Assembly (NCBI GenBank): GCA_014529385.2
Contig: CM043959.1
Location: 11,997,309 to 12,061,308, forward strand
Source of the DNA: Adiantum capillus-veneris
Lineage: Eukaryota > Streptophyta > Polypodiopsida > Polypodiales > Pteridaceae
Direction of reading: 5' to 3'
DNA length: 64,000 nucleotides
Shown: positions 48,060 to 59,801 of the stretch, in pieces
Layout of the letters: each line of letters starts with the position of its first letter
How positions within the stretch are numbered: the first letter of the stretch is position 1
Position numbers and translations under genes: made by a program
Notes under the pieces: model-generated
Database searches by the model: none
The model's input: only the letters and a program-made list of their open reading frames with translations
Told to the model about the DNA's origin: nothing

Positions 48060-48698
48060 TCATGTGCTTTTATAGCTACACTATCTTTCTAAAGAATCCC
48101 TCAAAATCTTTCTTGCACATCATATTGTTTTTCATGCATCTTTGTGTATGCACAAATATGATGTCCCATCATTGGACATATGCATTAGACACTCTTTTTT
48201 GCGTCCACCTATGCACTTTAAGTGGACTAGAATAGGCAAAACCAATGTTCCATCATGCTACCCTTTCATATTTGCTTCCTTTTTAATTCCATATATATCA
48301 ATAAATAATCCCTTGAGTACTTTATTATATGTCCAATGCTAATAAGTATCCCAATAATGCGCATATCCCAAAGGTTTTCCCACTGGGTTTTTTCCCTTTG
48401 GTCATCTAGATATTAGACCATAATTTAGAACCTCATCATTCTACTTCCCTTGTACATACTTTTCATAAATAAACAGAAGCCTCATCATTATGCTATTACA
48501 ACAAACAAATGCAACATCATCCCTCACATTAGATTGTTCGGACCAATGAAGATGCTGCAACAGATTGAACCTCATTAACAAATTCAATGACAAATGAAGA
48601 CAATCAAGCCATCAAAAACCAATCAAAAACCTTCCCTTGTCTCCACGCACACTTTTCAACAGTGCTCAAGGATGGGCACTAAAATGAGAAGGGGGAAT
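48060..48698 (+). mobile_element. 3' internal end of the LTR element that hosts P2
   Basis: AT-rich non-coding sequence with a CCCACTGGGTTTTTTCCC stretch (about 48,380), a phrase common near the 3' ends of plant copia elements, ending in a polypurine tract AAAATGAGAAGGGGGA at 48681-48697. No ORF. Confidence 0.65.
48681..48697 (+). promoter_or_regulatory. Polypurine tract of the host element
   Basis: AAAATGAGAAGGGGGA directly before TGTTAAGTG, the LTR start. Confidence 0.8.
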
Positions 48699-49737
48699 GT
48701 TAAGTGAGTCAACATCAATTAACAGAAGCTGCTAAAGACCGAAGACATACAGATGCACATCAAGGATGAATACAGAAAAGCAGTGAACATTGGAGATACA
48801 CATTTTCCACATTTTTCTAAACTGGTCATGTATTGTAAATTCTCAATTTATTTCAAGCCATTATAATATTTTAATGTGTTACGGGCTAAATGGGAGTTCC
48901 AAGCTATAAAGAATAGGTCAGTAGCGTGCTTAGGTTGTAGATTCAGTATGGTGGAGCCCTAAAGGCCATAGGCTCCCAAACATTGCATATGTTTACCCTA
49001 GGTATATAAGGCAATGTGCAAAAGAAATTAGGGTTCTCAAGCTCATTTTTTGAGAGAACTCTTTGGTGAGAGCTCTTGAGGTGTGGGGCTATGGAGTACT
49101 TGAGATTCTTCTTGCTCATGTAACTGGATTAACAATCAATGCTTAATTCTCTTTCACTATGCTTCTCTCATGCTTATTGTGATTTCCTATGATGCTTAAA
49201 TAAGCTAGATTGTAGCTAATTAGTGGATAATCCCTCTCTAATCTTTTATGATTTCCCTCTCTTGATTGTGTGTGAATGTAAGTTTGATTGGAGTGTGGTG
49301 CTCTATAGATCTATGCGTGTGTGCTTGCGATTAGTGTGCTACATGATAGGATCTTGCAATCATTAGTGTGTGTGATCGGGTTGATTGGAGGTGAAGAGAA
49401 GTGGATGTGGAGATTGCCCTTCATTGTGGCTTAGCTCCTCCATAGGCCGAGAAGATCACCTCATAGAGTTAACCATTAGTGTGCTGCATGTGTGCATCTT
49501 GCAATCATTAGTGTGTGTGATTGGGTTGATTGGAGGTGAAGAGAAGTGGATGTGGAGATTGCCCTTCATTGTGGCTTAGCTCCTCCATAGGCCAAGAAGA
49601 TCACCTCATAGAGTTAACCATTTGTGTTTCCATTATTAGCTCACTAATTATGTGAGTGTTTCACTAATCATGATTAGCTCATTCCTCCGGATTGATATTT
49701 TGTTGGCCATTGGAGCTGTGCAATGATGGGACCCCCA
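48699..49737 (+). repeat. 3' LTR of the host element (1,039 bp)
   Basis: Starts TGTTAAGTGAGTC after a polypurine tract and ends GATGGGACCCCCA. Contains a 145-bp tandem duplication (49330-49474 and 49475-49619). A truncated, inverted relative lies at 26547-27022. Confidence 0.8.
49330..49619. repeat. 145-bp tandem duplication inside the LTR
   Basis: ATCTTGCAATCATTAGTGTG begins at 49351 and again at 49496; the units are almost identical. The relative at 26547-27022 has only one unit, so the duplication is specific to this copy. Confidence 0.9.
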
Positions 49738-50536
49738 AAAAAAGAGACGTTATTTCCTCCCTCTTTGAACTTTTTGAGCTTGGACGAACTCTTTCATGCG
49801 GCATAGGATTTCCTATGGCCTCTTCTTTTAGGTGGTTCAAGAGCTGCACCATCACTTTCTTCAAAAGAGGAAGAATATAAGGAGGATGGAGAAGAGGGTG
49901 ACCTCTTTCTTGCCCTTTTCTTCTTTTGTTCCTCCTTGTCTGTAGCATCACTTTATTTAGAAGAGGAAGAGGATGAACAAGATGGAGAAGAGGGTGACCT
50001 CTTTCTCTCCTTTTTCTTCTCTTGTTTTCTCTGGTCCCTCTTTGAATTATGGTGTAGATAAGTATGTGATGGTCTTCTCTGTTTAGGGGGTATTAGGAGA
50101 GCGTTTTTCCCACCAACTTTGTGGAGCCATCTCCCTCAAGGTGGAAAGAGACTCACGTCTTTCTCGTTCTTTTGGTGGGGGCTCTACCGTTGAAACTTGG
50201 GTTCTCCTTTGGGCAAGAGATGCATCATTGAGTAGTAGGTAGATATTTGAGGCCTTTGTACGGATCCTCTTCTTCTTCCCTTATCGGAGAAAGTCCTGTT
50301 TTTGAAGTCTTACTAGGAGGCTTCCTAGGTACTCTCTCTTCTTGGTGGGGAGTTTGGAGAATACCATGGGTGTGGAATTGATGTAGCACTTCATCTTGGA
50401 GGGATGGGTTGCCCAAGGCTTGTTGAAGCCTAGAAACAAGATAGTTTACAAGAATAGGGGTATCATTAGTTGCTCTTTCATTAGCAAAAGCAAAGCCATC
50501 AACATTCATTTCAATCTCTTTTCCTTTGTTAGACAT
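49738..50536 (-). pseudogene. Copia-type gag-like fragment on the minus strand
   Basis: Starts MSNKGKEIEMN at 50536 and stays open to 50225, then is interrupted. It lies about 380 bp downstream of a primer site and LTR on the same strand, the normal position for gag. Further on, a Ser/Arg/Lys/Pro-rich part (KRSPSSPS) is duplicated with a 96-bp period (49885 and 49981). No zinc knuckle or enzyme motif is seen; it ends against the LTR at 49737. Confidence 0.5.
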
Positions 50537-50913
50537 ACTAGCAAATTTTAGGTGTAATATTTTACTTGTACTTTGGCACTTCAAGCCTTAGTTGCTACTC
50601 CTCTTTACCTTCAAAGATAAGCACTCAAGCATCTATACCTGTGGCTCAAATATTATTAATTGCAAGGAATAGAAGATAGCACCGGTTCATGTCAAGCTTC
50701 TAATAGCTCAATAATGGTTAAGCCATAGGCAAGCCCCATAGGACTCCATTATTAAGACCATAGCTCTCGATGGTATCCATGTTACCTGCATAAATGAGGC
50801 ATGCTTCAAGGATGAAAGATCCCTATTCTACTTACTCTTTTGCAGCTATAACACCAACCATTTGTAGCAAGCTTGAGAAACTATCTTCTTGAGCAAGAAA
50901 AGAGAAACCAATA

Positions 50914-50925
50914 GCTCTGATACCA
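50914..50925 (-). promoter_or_regulatory. Primer-binding site (tRNA-iMet)
   Basis: TGGTATCAGAGC on the minus strand next to an LTR end in TTACA; typical for copia elements. Confidence 0.85.
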
Positions 50926-50926
50926 A

Positions 50927-52057
50927 TGTAACATCTAGTGCACTAGTAACTTGTATGTAGCAAAAATTGATAACATAGTGAGCATTTCATTAACAACAAG
51001 TTCCTAATGAGCATAGAGAGAGTACTTAGTTTGAGAAAACAACCTAGCAATTTACACCTAGCTAATTTGGCATTGACAATACTTGAAAAGAGAGAGAAAT
51101 AAAACAATTGACAATAGTTGAGGACTGGATTTACATGGAGCCAGTCCCCCCTCCACAAAGGCTTTCTACTATAGCTGCTCCCATCAAAGGAGACTTTTGT
51201 ACAATACAATTCTTGTATTCCTTGACAAACTCTCTGGTGGAATGAAGATGGAAGCTTCCTGCACCAAATAATGCTTGAAAAACACACCTAGTGCCCCTAG
51301 CCTCAGTCCCAAGACCTCACACACCCTCAAAATGGTGAGACCTAGTAGGGAATGAGGATAGATTGAGAGGAAGAAGAGTTATCTTACGAGAAAGAAGTAT
51401 TCTCCTCACATAATCACTCTAATAGCATAGCTTAGCTTAGTAATTAGCATGGTAGAGGAGACGAGCATGCCATTGAATCTTGGCTCTTGGTTGGATTTAC
51501 ATTCCATAGCCAAGTGTTGTTGGTGTAGGCCAATACTTCTCAATGCTGATAGAGTTCTTATTGCACACATGAGTTGTGTGTGTGTGTGTAGCAATGATTT
51601 AGAGTAAAATGCAGCCTTTTCTCTCATCTTGGTTGACCCCCCTTGCTATTTTCTCATGCTGGCATTCCATTGGTCCTTGTAAAGCTTAGCCAATCACAAA
51701 TTAGAAGCATAATTGATATCCTTTTGATAAGTGTCCCCCTTTCCCCTTTTGTGAGAGCTTTAGGTAATTAAACAATTCAATTAAACTCTCATTGGACCTC
51801 TTAGTCTTCTGGCCAATAGGAATCAGCCAAGCCATTGGGCTGCTGAATGTTCATTGGATCCCTTGGTAGACTATCCAAAAGTCTTCTAGGGAGCTTAATT
51901 TCTATTGGTTCTTTTATCAGGAATTTTTAAATTGATTAGACTAAATTTATTCTAGCCTAATTCTCATTGGTCCACCTCTATGGCCATCCAATAGGATTTG
52001 AGGGGAGGTTGGGGGAAACTGGCGTAGGAACCTGACATGTGTAAAGGGGGAACCTTG

Positions 52058-52117
<60 letters not shown>

Positions 52118-52449
52118 CTCTCTCATCTCCTAGTAACAGGGCTTGTCCCCTCCTTCCTAGGGATGTGGGAAGACTTTTTTGTCTTCCCATGACCATCCAA
52201 ATTTCCCCTTGCTTCAGCCATTGGATTAATGAGTTAATTTTTGGAACCTTAGCGTATGGAAATCTTAATGGAGCTGAACCTTAGGTCTTTTAAGCCCCAT
52301 TGAAGCACATTGCTCTTGTGTATATTGTTCCCCTTTGGATACCTATTTTCCCTCCTTTGGATCCCTGACAAAGACCGGTTTGGCAGCCTTACCAATATTC
52401 TAGCTTTTACTCCCCTAGTACTTTCCCATATTAAATGATGAATTTAACA
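50927..52449 (-). repeat. 5' LTR of a copia-type element (about 1.5 kb)
   Basis: On minus it would run from TGTTAAATTCATCATTT at 52449 to GTTACA at 50927. The inner end is firm because the primer site follows. The outer end is chosen from the TG start typical of many copia LTRs and is less certain. It contains a (GT)n run (52059-52115) and many CCAAT or ATTGG words in the outer third. No partner LTR is visible. Confidence 0.6.
52059..52115. repeat. (GT)n microsatellite
   Basis: About 28 GT units inside the LTR. Confidence 0.97.
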
Positions 52450-53077
52450 TGATAAAATCAGTTTTGAGTGTTAGACATTAGTTTTTATGACAAGGAGTCC
52501 AAAGGATAAGCTGTCTGAGTCACAAGTGGTATGTCATGATAAAGGAGGGCAAATAAAAGGTAATTATGCACACTGCATTTGCGGTAAACAAAGCACATAT
52601 ACTCAAAATGGGTAGGATACACATCATTTTCATTCAACTAGTTCAGAGAGAGAGCTAGAGAGCTTTTATGATGTAGAGCACTTTGCAGCAGCTTTTCCTT
52701 CTACAACCACACCAGACACCCACACTTCACGAGATTGGACATGTATGATCCTCTTCAGCTCAGTAACACTTCAAAATCGCCAAAAACACCCAAAGAGTGC
52801 ACAAGAAACAGAATCAATCAAATCAACGATGGGATTTGTGCAAACTATCAAAGGACTTTTGGGGTGGGCAAATAGCCCGGGGGATTCACCATGGAAAACT
52901 TACCGCACCACGTAAGTGCAAGGGAGGGGTTTTTTTTTACAAGTTACATAAGCGTATAAGCTAGGGATAGGCCCCCAATGATTTATCTCCCAAGCTTAAA
53001 AATAAGGGAGGGGGTATCATATTTGGGGGGGGGGTGGAGAAAAGGTAAACATGAGAGGAAGTTTTTGTGTTTCAAAA
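52450..53077. other. No gene seen
   Basis: Spacer between the 1.5-kb LTR and the next copia fragment. It has G and T homopolymers near 52,930 and 53,020. From about 52,930 on it may be decayed gag of the neighbouring element. Confidence 0.4.
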
Positions 53078-53179
53078 TCATGGCTTCCCAAAATATTCTT
53101 TCCTCGAACTTGTGAGTTTCCAATGTTGGTAGTTTTTGCCATTGAACTTCTCGATCTTGAGCTTCCCTTCCTCCGCCAT
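53078..53179 (-). pseudogene. Start of a copia gag
   Basis: ATG at 53179 opens MAEEGKLKIEKFNGKNYQHW, a typical copia gag N-terminus (the KFNG-x-NY-x-x-W motif binds the start of the capsid domain). A stop follows after 33 codons and the rest is frameshifted or missing. It lies 60 bp after the primer site. Confidence 0.75.
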
Positions 53180-53238
53180 TATTCCCACTCAATTCAAGGA
53201 ATCATTTCCTTGAGATACTTTAGCTACGAGCAAATCTT

Positions 53239-53250
53239 GCTCTAATACCA
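53239..53250 (-). promoter_or_regulatory. Primer-binding site (tRNA-iMet, one mismatch)
   Basis: TGGTATTAGAGC on minus, one base different from the usual TGGTATCAGAGC, two bases after the LTR end. Confidence 0.85.
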
Positions 53251-53252
53251 GT

Positions 53253-54001
53253 TGTTAGGAAATAGAGTGTAGCTTAGTAGATAAGTGAGTAGATTACTTA
53301 ATGGAAAAAGATAATTTTCATACACAAGAGATTATAGAGTAGAGAGAGAGAGAGAGTACACATGATATACTTGGTTCACCCAATGTGGGCTACGTCCACA
53401 AGAAAGCAGCCACTCAATGGCTTTAGTACTTCAAAACAAGAAGTAGAAGCTACAAAGGGATTATACCCTTTTGGATCTCCCTCCTTGCTTCACTCTCACC
53501 ACTTCACATCAACTTCACAATGCACCACAATGCTTCACAATCCATTTTTGTGTGTAGAAGAGGCCTCCTTTTATAGGCCAAAAGGGCTGCCCTCTCTCAT
53601 GAGAAGCAGCCGTGTGTAGCCGCCCTTGTGTTGACAAGTCCAAATTGGACCCTCTAATCCGTCCATGTGTGGCCGCCCTTGAGAAGACAAGTCCACCTTT
53701 GAAATCGGCCAGGGGCCATTGAATTCGGCCACCGGCCATTGACTTCCAACCACCGGCCCGTCGGCCATTGACTACCGGCCACCGACGACCAACCGGCCAA
53801 ACGACCGGCCATTTTCCGACCAGTTTCCGGCCGCCATTCGGCCATAATATTCCGGTAAAAAAGAATATTTTGGCAAAGCCAAAATGTTATTGAGCTTTGC
53901 TCGAGACTGACCGTGAAAATTTTGGTTTTTTGTGAGTAATTTTTCTTCACGCGCGATGGTTCTCCCCATAACAGGGGCCTTACAAATGTGCGCTTGTAAC
54001 A
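53253..54001 (-). repeat. 5' LTR of a copia element (about 750 bp)
   Basis: On minus it runs from TGTTACAAGCG at 54001 to CCTAACA at 53253. It contains the GGTGAACCAAG-type phrase and a GA run common in R-U5 of plant copia LTRs, and a dense set of CGGCCA words at 53,700-53,835. At 54002 the sequence switches abruptly to Q-family LTR homology, which supports the outer end. Confidence 0.7.
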
Positions 54002-54582
54002 TAGAAAATTACAAGGGGTAAATCAAGCTCCATACTTAACACAATGTGCTCCTTGTTTGTTGCTCTTTCATTCAAGTATATTCATTGTCAATTCTATTGT
54101 GATTTATGAATATCTCTTAGTATGAAAAATTTGTTGTTTTGAGTGCATTATTGACTATTTTTTGACATTCCTACCATAGGGAAGAGTGTTCGTAGACCTT
54201 AGGGCGACCTTTTTGGTATGCTCTATTGTAGTTTCCATGACCTTGATGATGATGTATCGTGATTCTGATACCTCCTCAAAATGCAACCAAACTTGGTAGG
54301 TTAGTGGCCCTAAGTGTCTTAGACCTCCTCCCAAAGTTTTGTAGCATTTGGAATTTGTTCAAGTGTGAAAATGGGTTGATGTTTGAGTGCGGTGACATAC
54401 AACATAGACAAGTTGCCACATCAAAGAGTGATAGATTTGCTAGTGCTTGAGATATTGTTGTTTTGTAGGTTCACTTCTTGAGGTTGACACCGTCAAAGAG
54501 TCTTTGTGTCCTACCCGAGTCGAACATTATATTAGTGCCAGAAAGCTATGCTATAGACGTCCATTGTGGCAACCTGGTAACA
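54002..54582 (+). repeat. Diverged 3' part of a Q-family LTR
   Basis: Resembles 6,030-6,606: shared phrases include CTCTT-CATTCAAGT, TTTAGGG-CGACC and AAAGCTATGCTAT-GACGTCC. It ends GGTAACA at 54582. The 5' part is cut by the copia LTR at 54001. Probably a solo or truncated LTR, since no primer site follows. Confidence 0.6.
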
Positions 54583-56193
54583 GTTTCTCATACAAGTATG
54601 GTGCCCAATTCATAAGAATTCACTTCTCAACTGCTCTGGGAGGTCCTTATGCTCTTTAGATATATAATCAAACTTTATCAACAAACACATTCTTTTCATA
54701 TACTATCAAAATTGTGCCGTTCATTTGATAATAGTACCTATTTGTTGTTGGTGCTCCAAGCTCCCTTCTCAGCTCTGCATCATAAATTACTCCTGGTCTG
54801 TCACTATTGAGCCTCTAAGTTACATTATATGTTATACGAGAAATGTATAATACGTCATAGATGGGCATATTTTACATGAACTCATATTTTATGGGAGTAT
54901 TATACGATACCACGTTAGTAAAAACGGGCAACCGATGTTTTTCTTGGTTTTTCAATCGAAGTTTTTTTTGATCGAAACATATTTTGCACAAAGTATTTTT
55001 TGATCGAAGAATATATTGATTGAAAAAAAAGTGTATATAGCGACAACGTGCCTTGTTGAGACTAGTATTCATCACAAAAGATATTCCATGTCAATAGTAG
55101 ATTAAAAAAGTGAAAACTTTTAATAGTTTTAAAATATTTTGGTTAAATCAATTTAATGTTTTTTTAAAATTTGATTTATTCTTTTTTTAGGTTCAAATTA
55201 TGTAAGCTTTGTATGTTTTGTAGAGCTCAAACTCTCACTCATACAAGGTGTTTATTTTTTAAGAGTCACTTGCTACGTGCTCAATTTACTAACATGTGGA
55301 AGTGAGTTAGTGATATAGTTTAGACATTGCTATTGTGTGCAGTGTACTCTCACATGAGGTTATTAGTCTTCAAAATATAATAGAATAGAGGTCAGTTTTA
55401 TTTAGGTAGGTTCGGATTTGACGTGCATAGATCCTCTCACCTCAAAGTGAGCATACATATAATTTTTTTTGTCCTGTGTAGAGCCATCACACTATGCTCT
55501 CACTGGAATCAAAATTTAGGAATCTCATTTCCAAATACATTGATATTACATTATCTTTATTTGGATTGCTACGTCTATCATACTGTGTGATTGTACACGT
55601 CCAACAAATGCAGATAGATAAGCTTTCAAAGATCTACCGTGGAGTGTGAGAACTTCATGTTCGCACTTCAGATAAATATGACAATCATCAAGGTTTGCAA
55701 TTAATCCTCATGTTCGATTGAATATCAATTTCAAGATTTCATCAATATTATTGATTATCGTAATGTGTGAAAGCCGTAAGCTTGCATTTCAGATAAATCA
55801 ATATAGTGCAACGAGATTTGTTTGTATTGTTTTAAATGAGTGATTAAGATTATTGATTATCATAATGTGTGAAAGCCAAACTCTTGCACTTTAGATGTAT
55901 CAATATAGTGCAACGTGAGCATTGTGATTGAAATGTTTTGTTTGAAGTGATAAAGTTATTTAGCACATGAAAATATGATTTGATTTACATGAGTTTATTG
56001 AAGAATGAGAAGAACATCATTGTTTATTGCTAATTAATAATTTATTGTGAGTCTAATTGATAATGAGGATAAATTTTGATCACTATATTGATTGATAGAG
56101 CATTGCTTATGTAGTTTGTTTCTTTGAATTAATTTTGATCTCAAAATTGACAGGTGGATTTGTTGATCTGGAAGATTAAATTTATCTGCCAGC
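54583..56193. other. AT-rich intergenic sequence
   Basis: No gene or repeat boundary recognised. A phrase around GTGTGAAAGCC-TTGCA-TT-AGAT-ATCAATATAGTGCAACG repeats in diverged form near 55,765 and 55,868, about 100 bp apart. Confidence 0.5.
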
Positions 56194-58230
56194 ATGGTGA
56201 AAAGACATGACTGGAGTTACACGCATGAGCTGCGTGCTAAAAAGAATACATCTCAATTGAATGTAAGACTTGCGGCCACGAGTTCAATAGTAATGCAACC
56301 AAAATCAAAGAGCAATTGTTTAAAGTCCCTGGTAACGTGTCGGAGTGTACAGCTCCGCCAAGAGATATTCATGCTAGATTGCCAAAGTATGCTAGCAAAG
56401 GATGCCAAACAAGTTGCAACAAATGTTGAAATGCCTATTGTTAATGAGAGGACAGAGCATGTGCCTACGGAAGCAAATGATCACACTCCCCAATCAACTC
56501 CTTTTCATGGACATGCTTCAACGTCAGGAACAACAAATCCTAGCTCAGCTAAAATTAGTAAAGCATCATCCAATGTCCAAAAATTGTATTGAAGTGTTAG
56601 ATAAGCAATAGTTTTTGGAGTTGCACTTGAAGTCAATCCAAGATTTTGTTGTGTGTGGTATACCATTAATGCTATGCGCAACCCCATATCTCAAGATGAT
56701 TTAATGAGCACAACCAAAAAAGGGTTTATGCTTCTTGATTATTATAAGATGCGCACAGAGTATTTAGATAAAGTGAAAGAGAGTACTAAAACCATCCACA
56801 AGCGCACGGTGGTGGACTTTGTTTCTGCATATGGTTGCACCATAACATTGGATGGATGGACCAACTGTCAAAAGTAGCCACTCATTAATGTGATGCTTAT
56901 CAACCCTAGAGGGTCTATGTTCGTAGAAGCCATTGGCACATCTTTAAAAGAGAAGACCAATGATTATCTAGCAAGGATATATGAGCAAAGGCAGGTGGGC
57001 CAAAGAATATGATTTCAATCAATAATGCATCTGATTACAAGGATGTAGGGAGGGCTATCTAGGTTAAGTACCCAGAGATTACTTGGGTGCCATGTGTCTT
57101 GCATATTCTTAATTTTCTATTAAAAGGCATTGGTAAAATGGTTTTCATAGAGAAAACGCTATGCAAATCATGTGGTGAAATTTATTAGAGAGCATCAATT
57201 TTTATATGCTCTTTTTCAGAAATCACCCAACAAAACTTTGCAGTTTTGCGACAAGGTTTGAAACCACATACTATGTTCTTGCCACCTTGCAAGAAGTGAA
57301 ACCTGCTTTGATTGAAACGGTAGGAGATAGCTGATGGGATGCTTGGCTCAACAATATCCTAGCTACAAAGAGGCATCTACAAGATGTGCACAACTTGTGA
57401 ACTCCCAAGTTTTTTTTGTGCAATATAGAGATAATTGTCACCTTAGGCAAACCATTCGTAGATCTTTTGCAAATAGCCGACAAAGACTCTTTTGTCTTTG
57501 GTTGAGTTTATTGGTATATGTCAAATACATTACACAAAGTAAGAGAGAATGTTGGCTTTGGTGCAAAGGATAAAGATTCCATAATTACAGCTACCAACAA
57601 GCGATGGGTGCAATTGCATATGCCATTGCATGGTGCTACATTTGTATTGGATCCCAAATTTCAAATTTACCAAAAATCAGCACCGAATAAAGAAGTCACG
57701 AGTGACTTCAAAGTAGCGTAATCTCACCTATTGGGACAAGAGGATGGGAAAATTTCTTTTCATCAGTGAGTTGATTATGCTAATATAACAGGCATGTTCC
57801 AGGATCCATGGCATATAGATGCCATTGCACACACAAGTGCGTCTCTATGGTGGAAGGAGTATGGTGGGGAGAAAGTGGAGGTGCAACAGATTGCAGTTAG
57901 GGTTCTATCTATTGCATCATCAAGTGGAAGCTGTGAGAGAAATTGGTTGGATTTTGACTTTATGCATACAAAGAGAAACAAAACCGGCTTCACCCTCAAT
58001 GTGCTATTGATTTGGTTTATGTTATCTACAACATAAGACTTATCCATAAGCCACTGAAACTTGCTTCAAGATCAGCACAAAAGCACTACGGTGTCTTTCA
58101 AACCCATGAAGCTATAGCTGCGGAAGTAGACAATGACAATGATACGGAATGGGAGATAGCTTCAAAATGCTTTAATTTAGATGGAATAGATGATATGATT
58201 GGTGTGTTTGATGGAGATGAAGATGTATAA
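56194..58230 (+). pseudogene. hAT-family transposase pseudogene
   Basis: Remnant of a plant hAT DNA transposase of the BED-finger/DUF659 type. Near 56,255-56,370 one frame gives a BED-like finger (CKTCGHEF, then KIKEQLF and CTAPP). At about 56,830-56,880 the frame GCTITLDGWTNCQK carries the LDGW phrase with a catalytic Asp, followed by INPRGSMF. At 57,080-57,220 another frame gives WVPCVLHILNF. At 57,794-58,036 the C-terminal dimerisation domain is clear (WWKEYGG, QQIAVRVLS, SGSCERNW). At least five frameshifts and stops separate these parts, so it is inactive. Terminal inverted repeats were not identified. Confidence 0.85.
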
Positions 58231-58305
58231 CCAAAGGTCTATAAGTTTTGCTCGCTCTAAGTGTGTGAAACTTATGACACACTGTCATGTTACACTACAA
58301 GATGT

Positions 58306-58310
<5 letters not shown>

Positions 58311-58336
<26 letters not shown>
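58311..58336. repeat. (TC)n microsatellite
   Basis: About 13 TC units directly after the transposase remnant. Confidence 0.95.
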
Positions 58337-58341
<5 letters not shown>

Positions 58342-58481
58342 ACTTTTGCGATAAGAGTCATGATCACAGTTAGATATAATACAATACAATTTGTTTGATC
58401 AAGAATACAAAAATGTATAGCTGATGGGATAAATGACGAGTTGTGATTACAAAAACTATAGCCCTTCGCATTTTCTTCAAA

Positions 58482-58853
58482 TCAAAATAGATAGGGGTAA
58501 AGTGAGCAAAGTGCTAAATCTAAAGATTGATCCAAATCATTGAGTAGTTCATCTATGTCAAAATGAGTACTTTCAGAAGCGGGAGATGGGGCTACAGGTT
58601 CTTGTTGCAAAGGACTAGCCTGAACTGGCAACGGTTTGTAGAGTGATGCATATTGTTGCAGCTTGGATTGGGCCTCTGAAATCTCTATCTCAAGCTCAAG
58701 GAATCTGCTGTGCAAAATATCACATGTCTCTCCTTGGCTTGCAAGATCTTGCCCTTGGATTGCCAATGCAACGAGCATTTCTGATTCTTTGGGAAACAAA
58801 ACTATGGGCCATTTGCGTGCAGGCATTGGATTATTGGCGTGACTTGATGCCAC
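58482..58853 (-). CDS. Unassigned 123-residue ORF, possible exon
   Basis: Opens MASSHANNPMPARKW and ends in an acidic tail FDIDELLNDLDQSLDLA. The middle (EIEISEAQSKLQQYA) could form a short coiled coil. The frame is open a little further upstream, so the Met may not be the true start. Composition looks protein-coding, but I recognise no family. It could be the last exon of a minus-strand host gene. Confidence 0.3.
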   Translation of the reverse strand: MASSHANNPMPARKWPIVLFPKESEMLVALAIQGQDLASQGETCDILHSRFLELEIEISEAQSKLQQYASLYKPLPVQASPLQQEPVAPSPASESTHFDIDELLNDLDQSLDLALCSLYPYLF

Positions 58854-59801
58854 TTTCTCTGCAATCCAACCATGTCCAATGCTAGAATTCTTGGGGAGGT
58901 CTACACATTTTTAGCATGAAACAAGAAGGAAAATGAACGTCTTTTTAGCCTTGTACGAGCCACACCGTCAGAAGGAAGAACTATTGCACGGCCAAAAACA
59001 CCAGTGGTAAACACCTATAGAGATTTATGAGAAACCGTTCAAGCATGGAACACACACAAAATTAGGAGAAACAAGGGACATCATGATAAATCTCGTCTCA
59101 TGGAGATGTCTGTAGAGTATCCATAGAAAAAAAATAGATGAAGGATGAAAGAGTTATGGCCGCTCAAAGTTGGGGGTGCACTCTTTCTTGCTAAAAAATG
59201 AGTTCTCTAGAAGTTGTGCAGGTGTAACTACTAAAATGGGCTCTTTCTTATCTTTTATCCCCAATATTTTTCTCTCTCTTCTTAGCCAACAAGGTTCTCT
59301 CCTCAGGCATCTTTTAATCAGCTCCTTTTAGGCCTTTTTTGGGCAAAAAATGAGCTGAGGATGATCCTTTGACCAAGGAATGGGGTGGCGGCAAGTGGCC
59401 GGGGACCAAAATAAGTGGCCATGTCCTACATCAAACAATGGAATTATAATAAACTTATGCATATGTCACACCACAAGGAACAAGTTAGAGACACTCAGAT
59501 TGCCTAGGCAATGAGATTGGCAAGCAAACAATGAAGGAAGGAAATATAGGAGGCATCGTCTATCGCAATATGACATGCAGTGTGGCGTCTACAAAAAGAA
59601 CACATGGAAAAGGTTTGGACAACTTTGTCACAAGTTTTTTAAGAGCTCTTAAAGATAGCAAGTCCCTAGAAGGACTCTTTATGTCATTCAACAATGGTGT
59701 AATCTCAATTTTTAGCATTTTTATTAATTTTACAATAACAAAAACAAGAAAAATAATGTAATCCTTTTTGCTGCATTAGAAATACACATTGAAGGCTGTT
59801 C
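58854..59801. other. No gene seen
   Basis: Mixed-composition spacer; only short open frames (for example 59531-59761 on plus) with no motif. Confidence 0.45.

Noticed and set aside
52060..52284. ORF beginning with a Cys-Val run
   Set aside because: Translation of the GT microsatellite.
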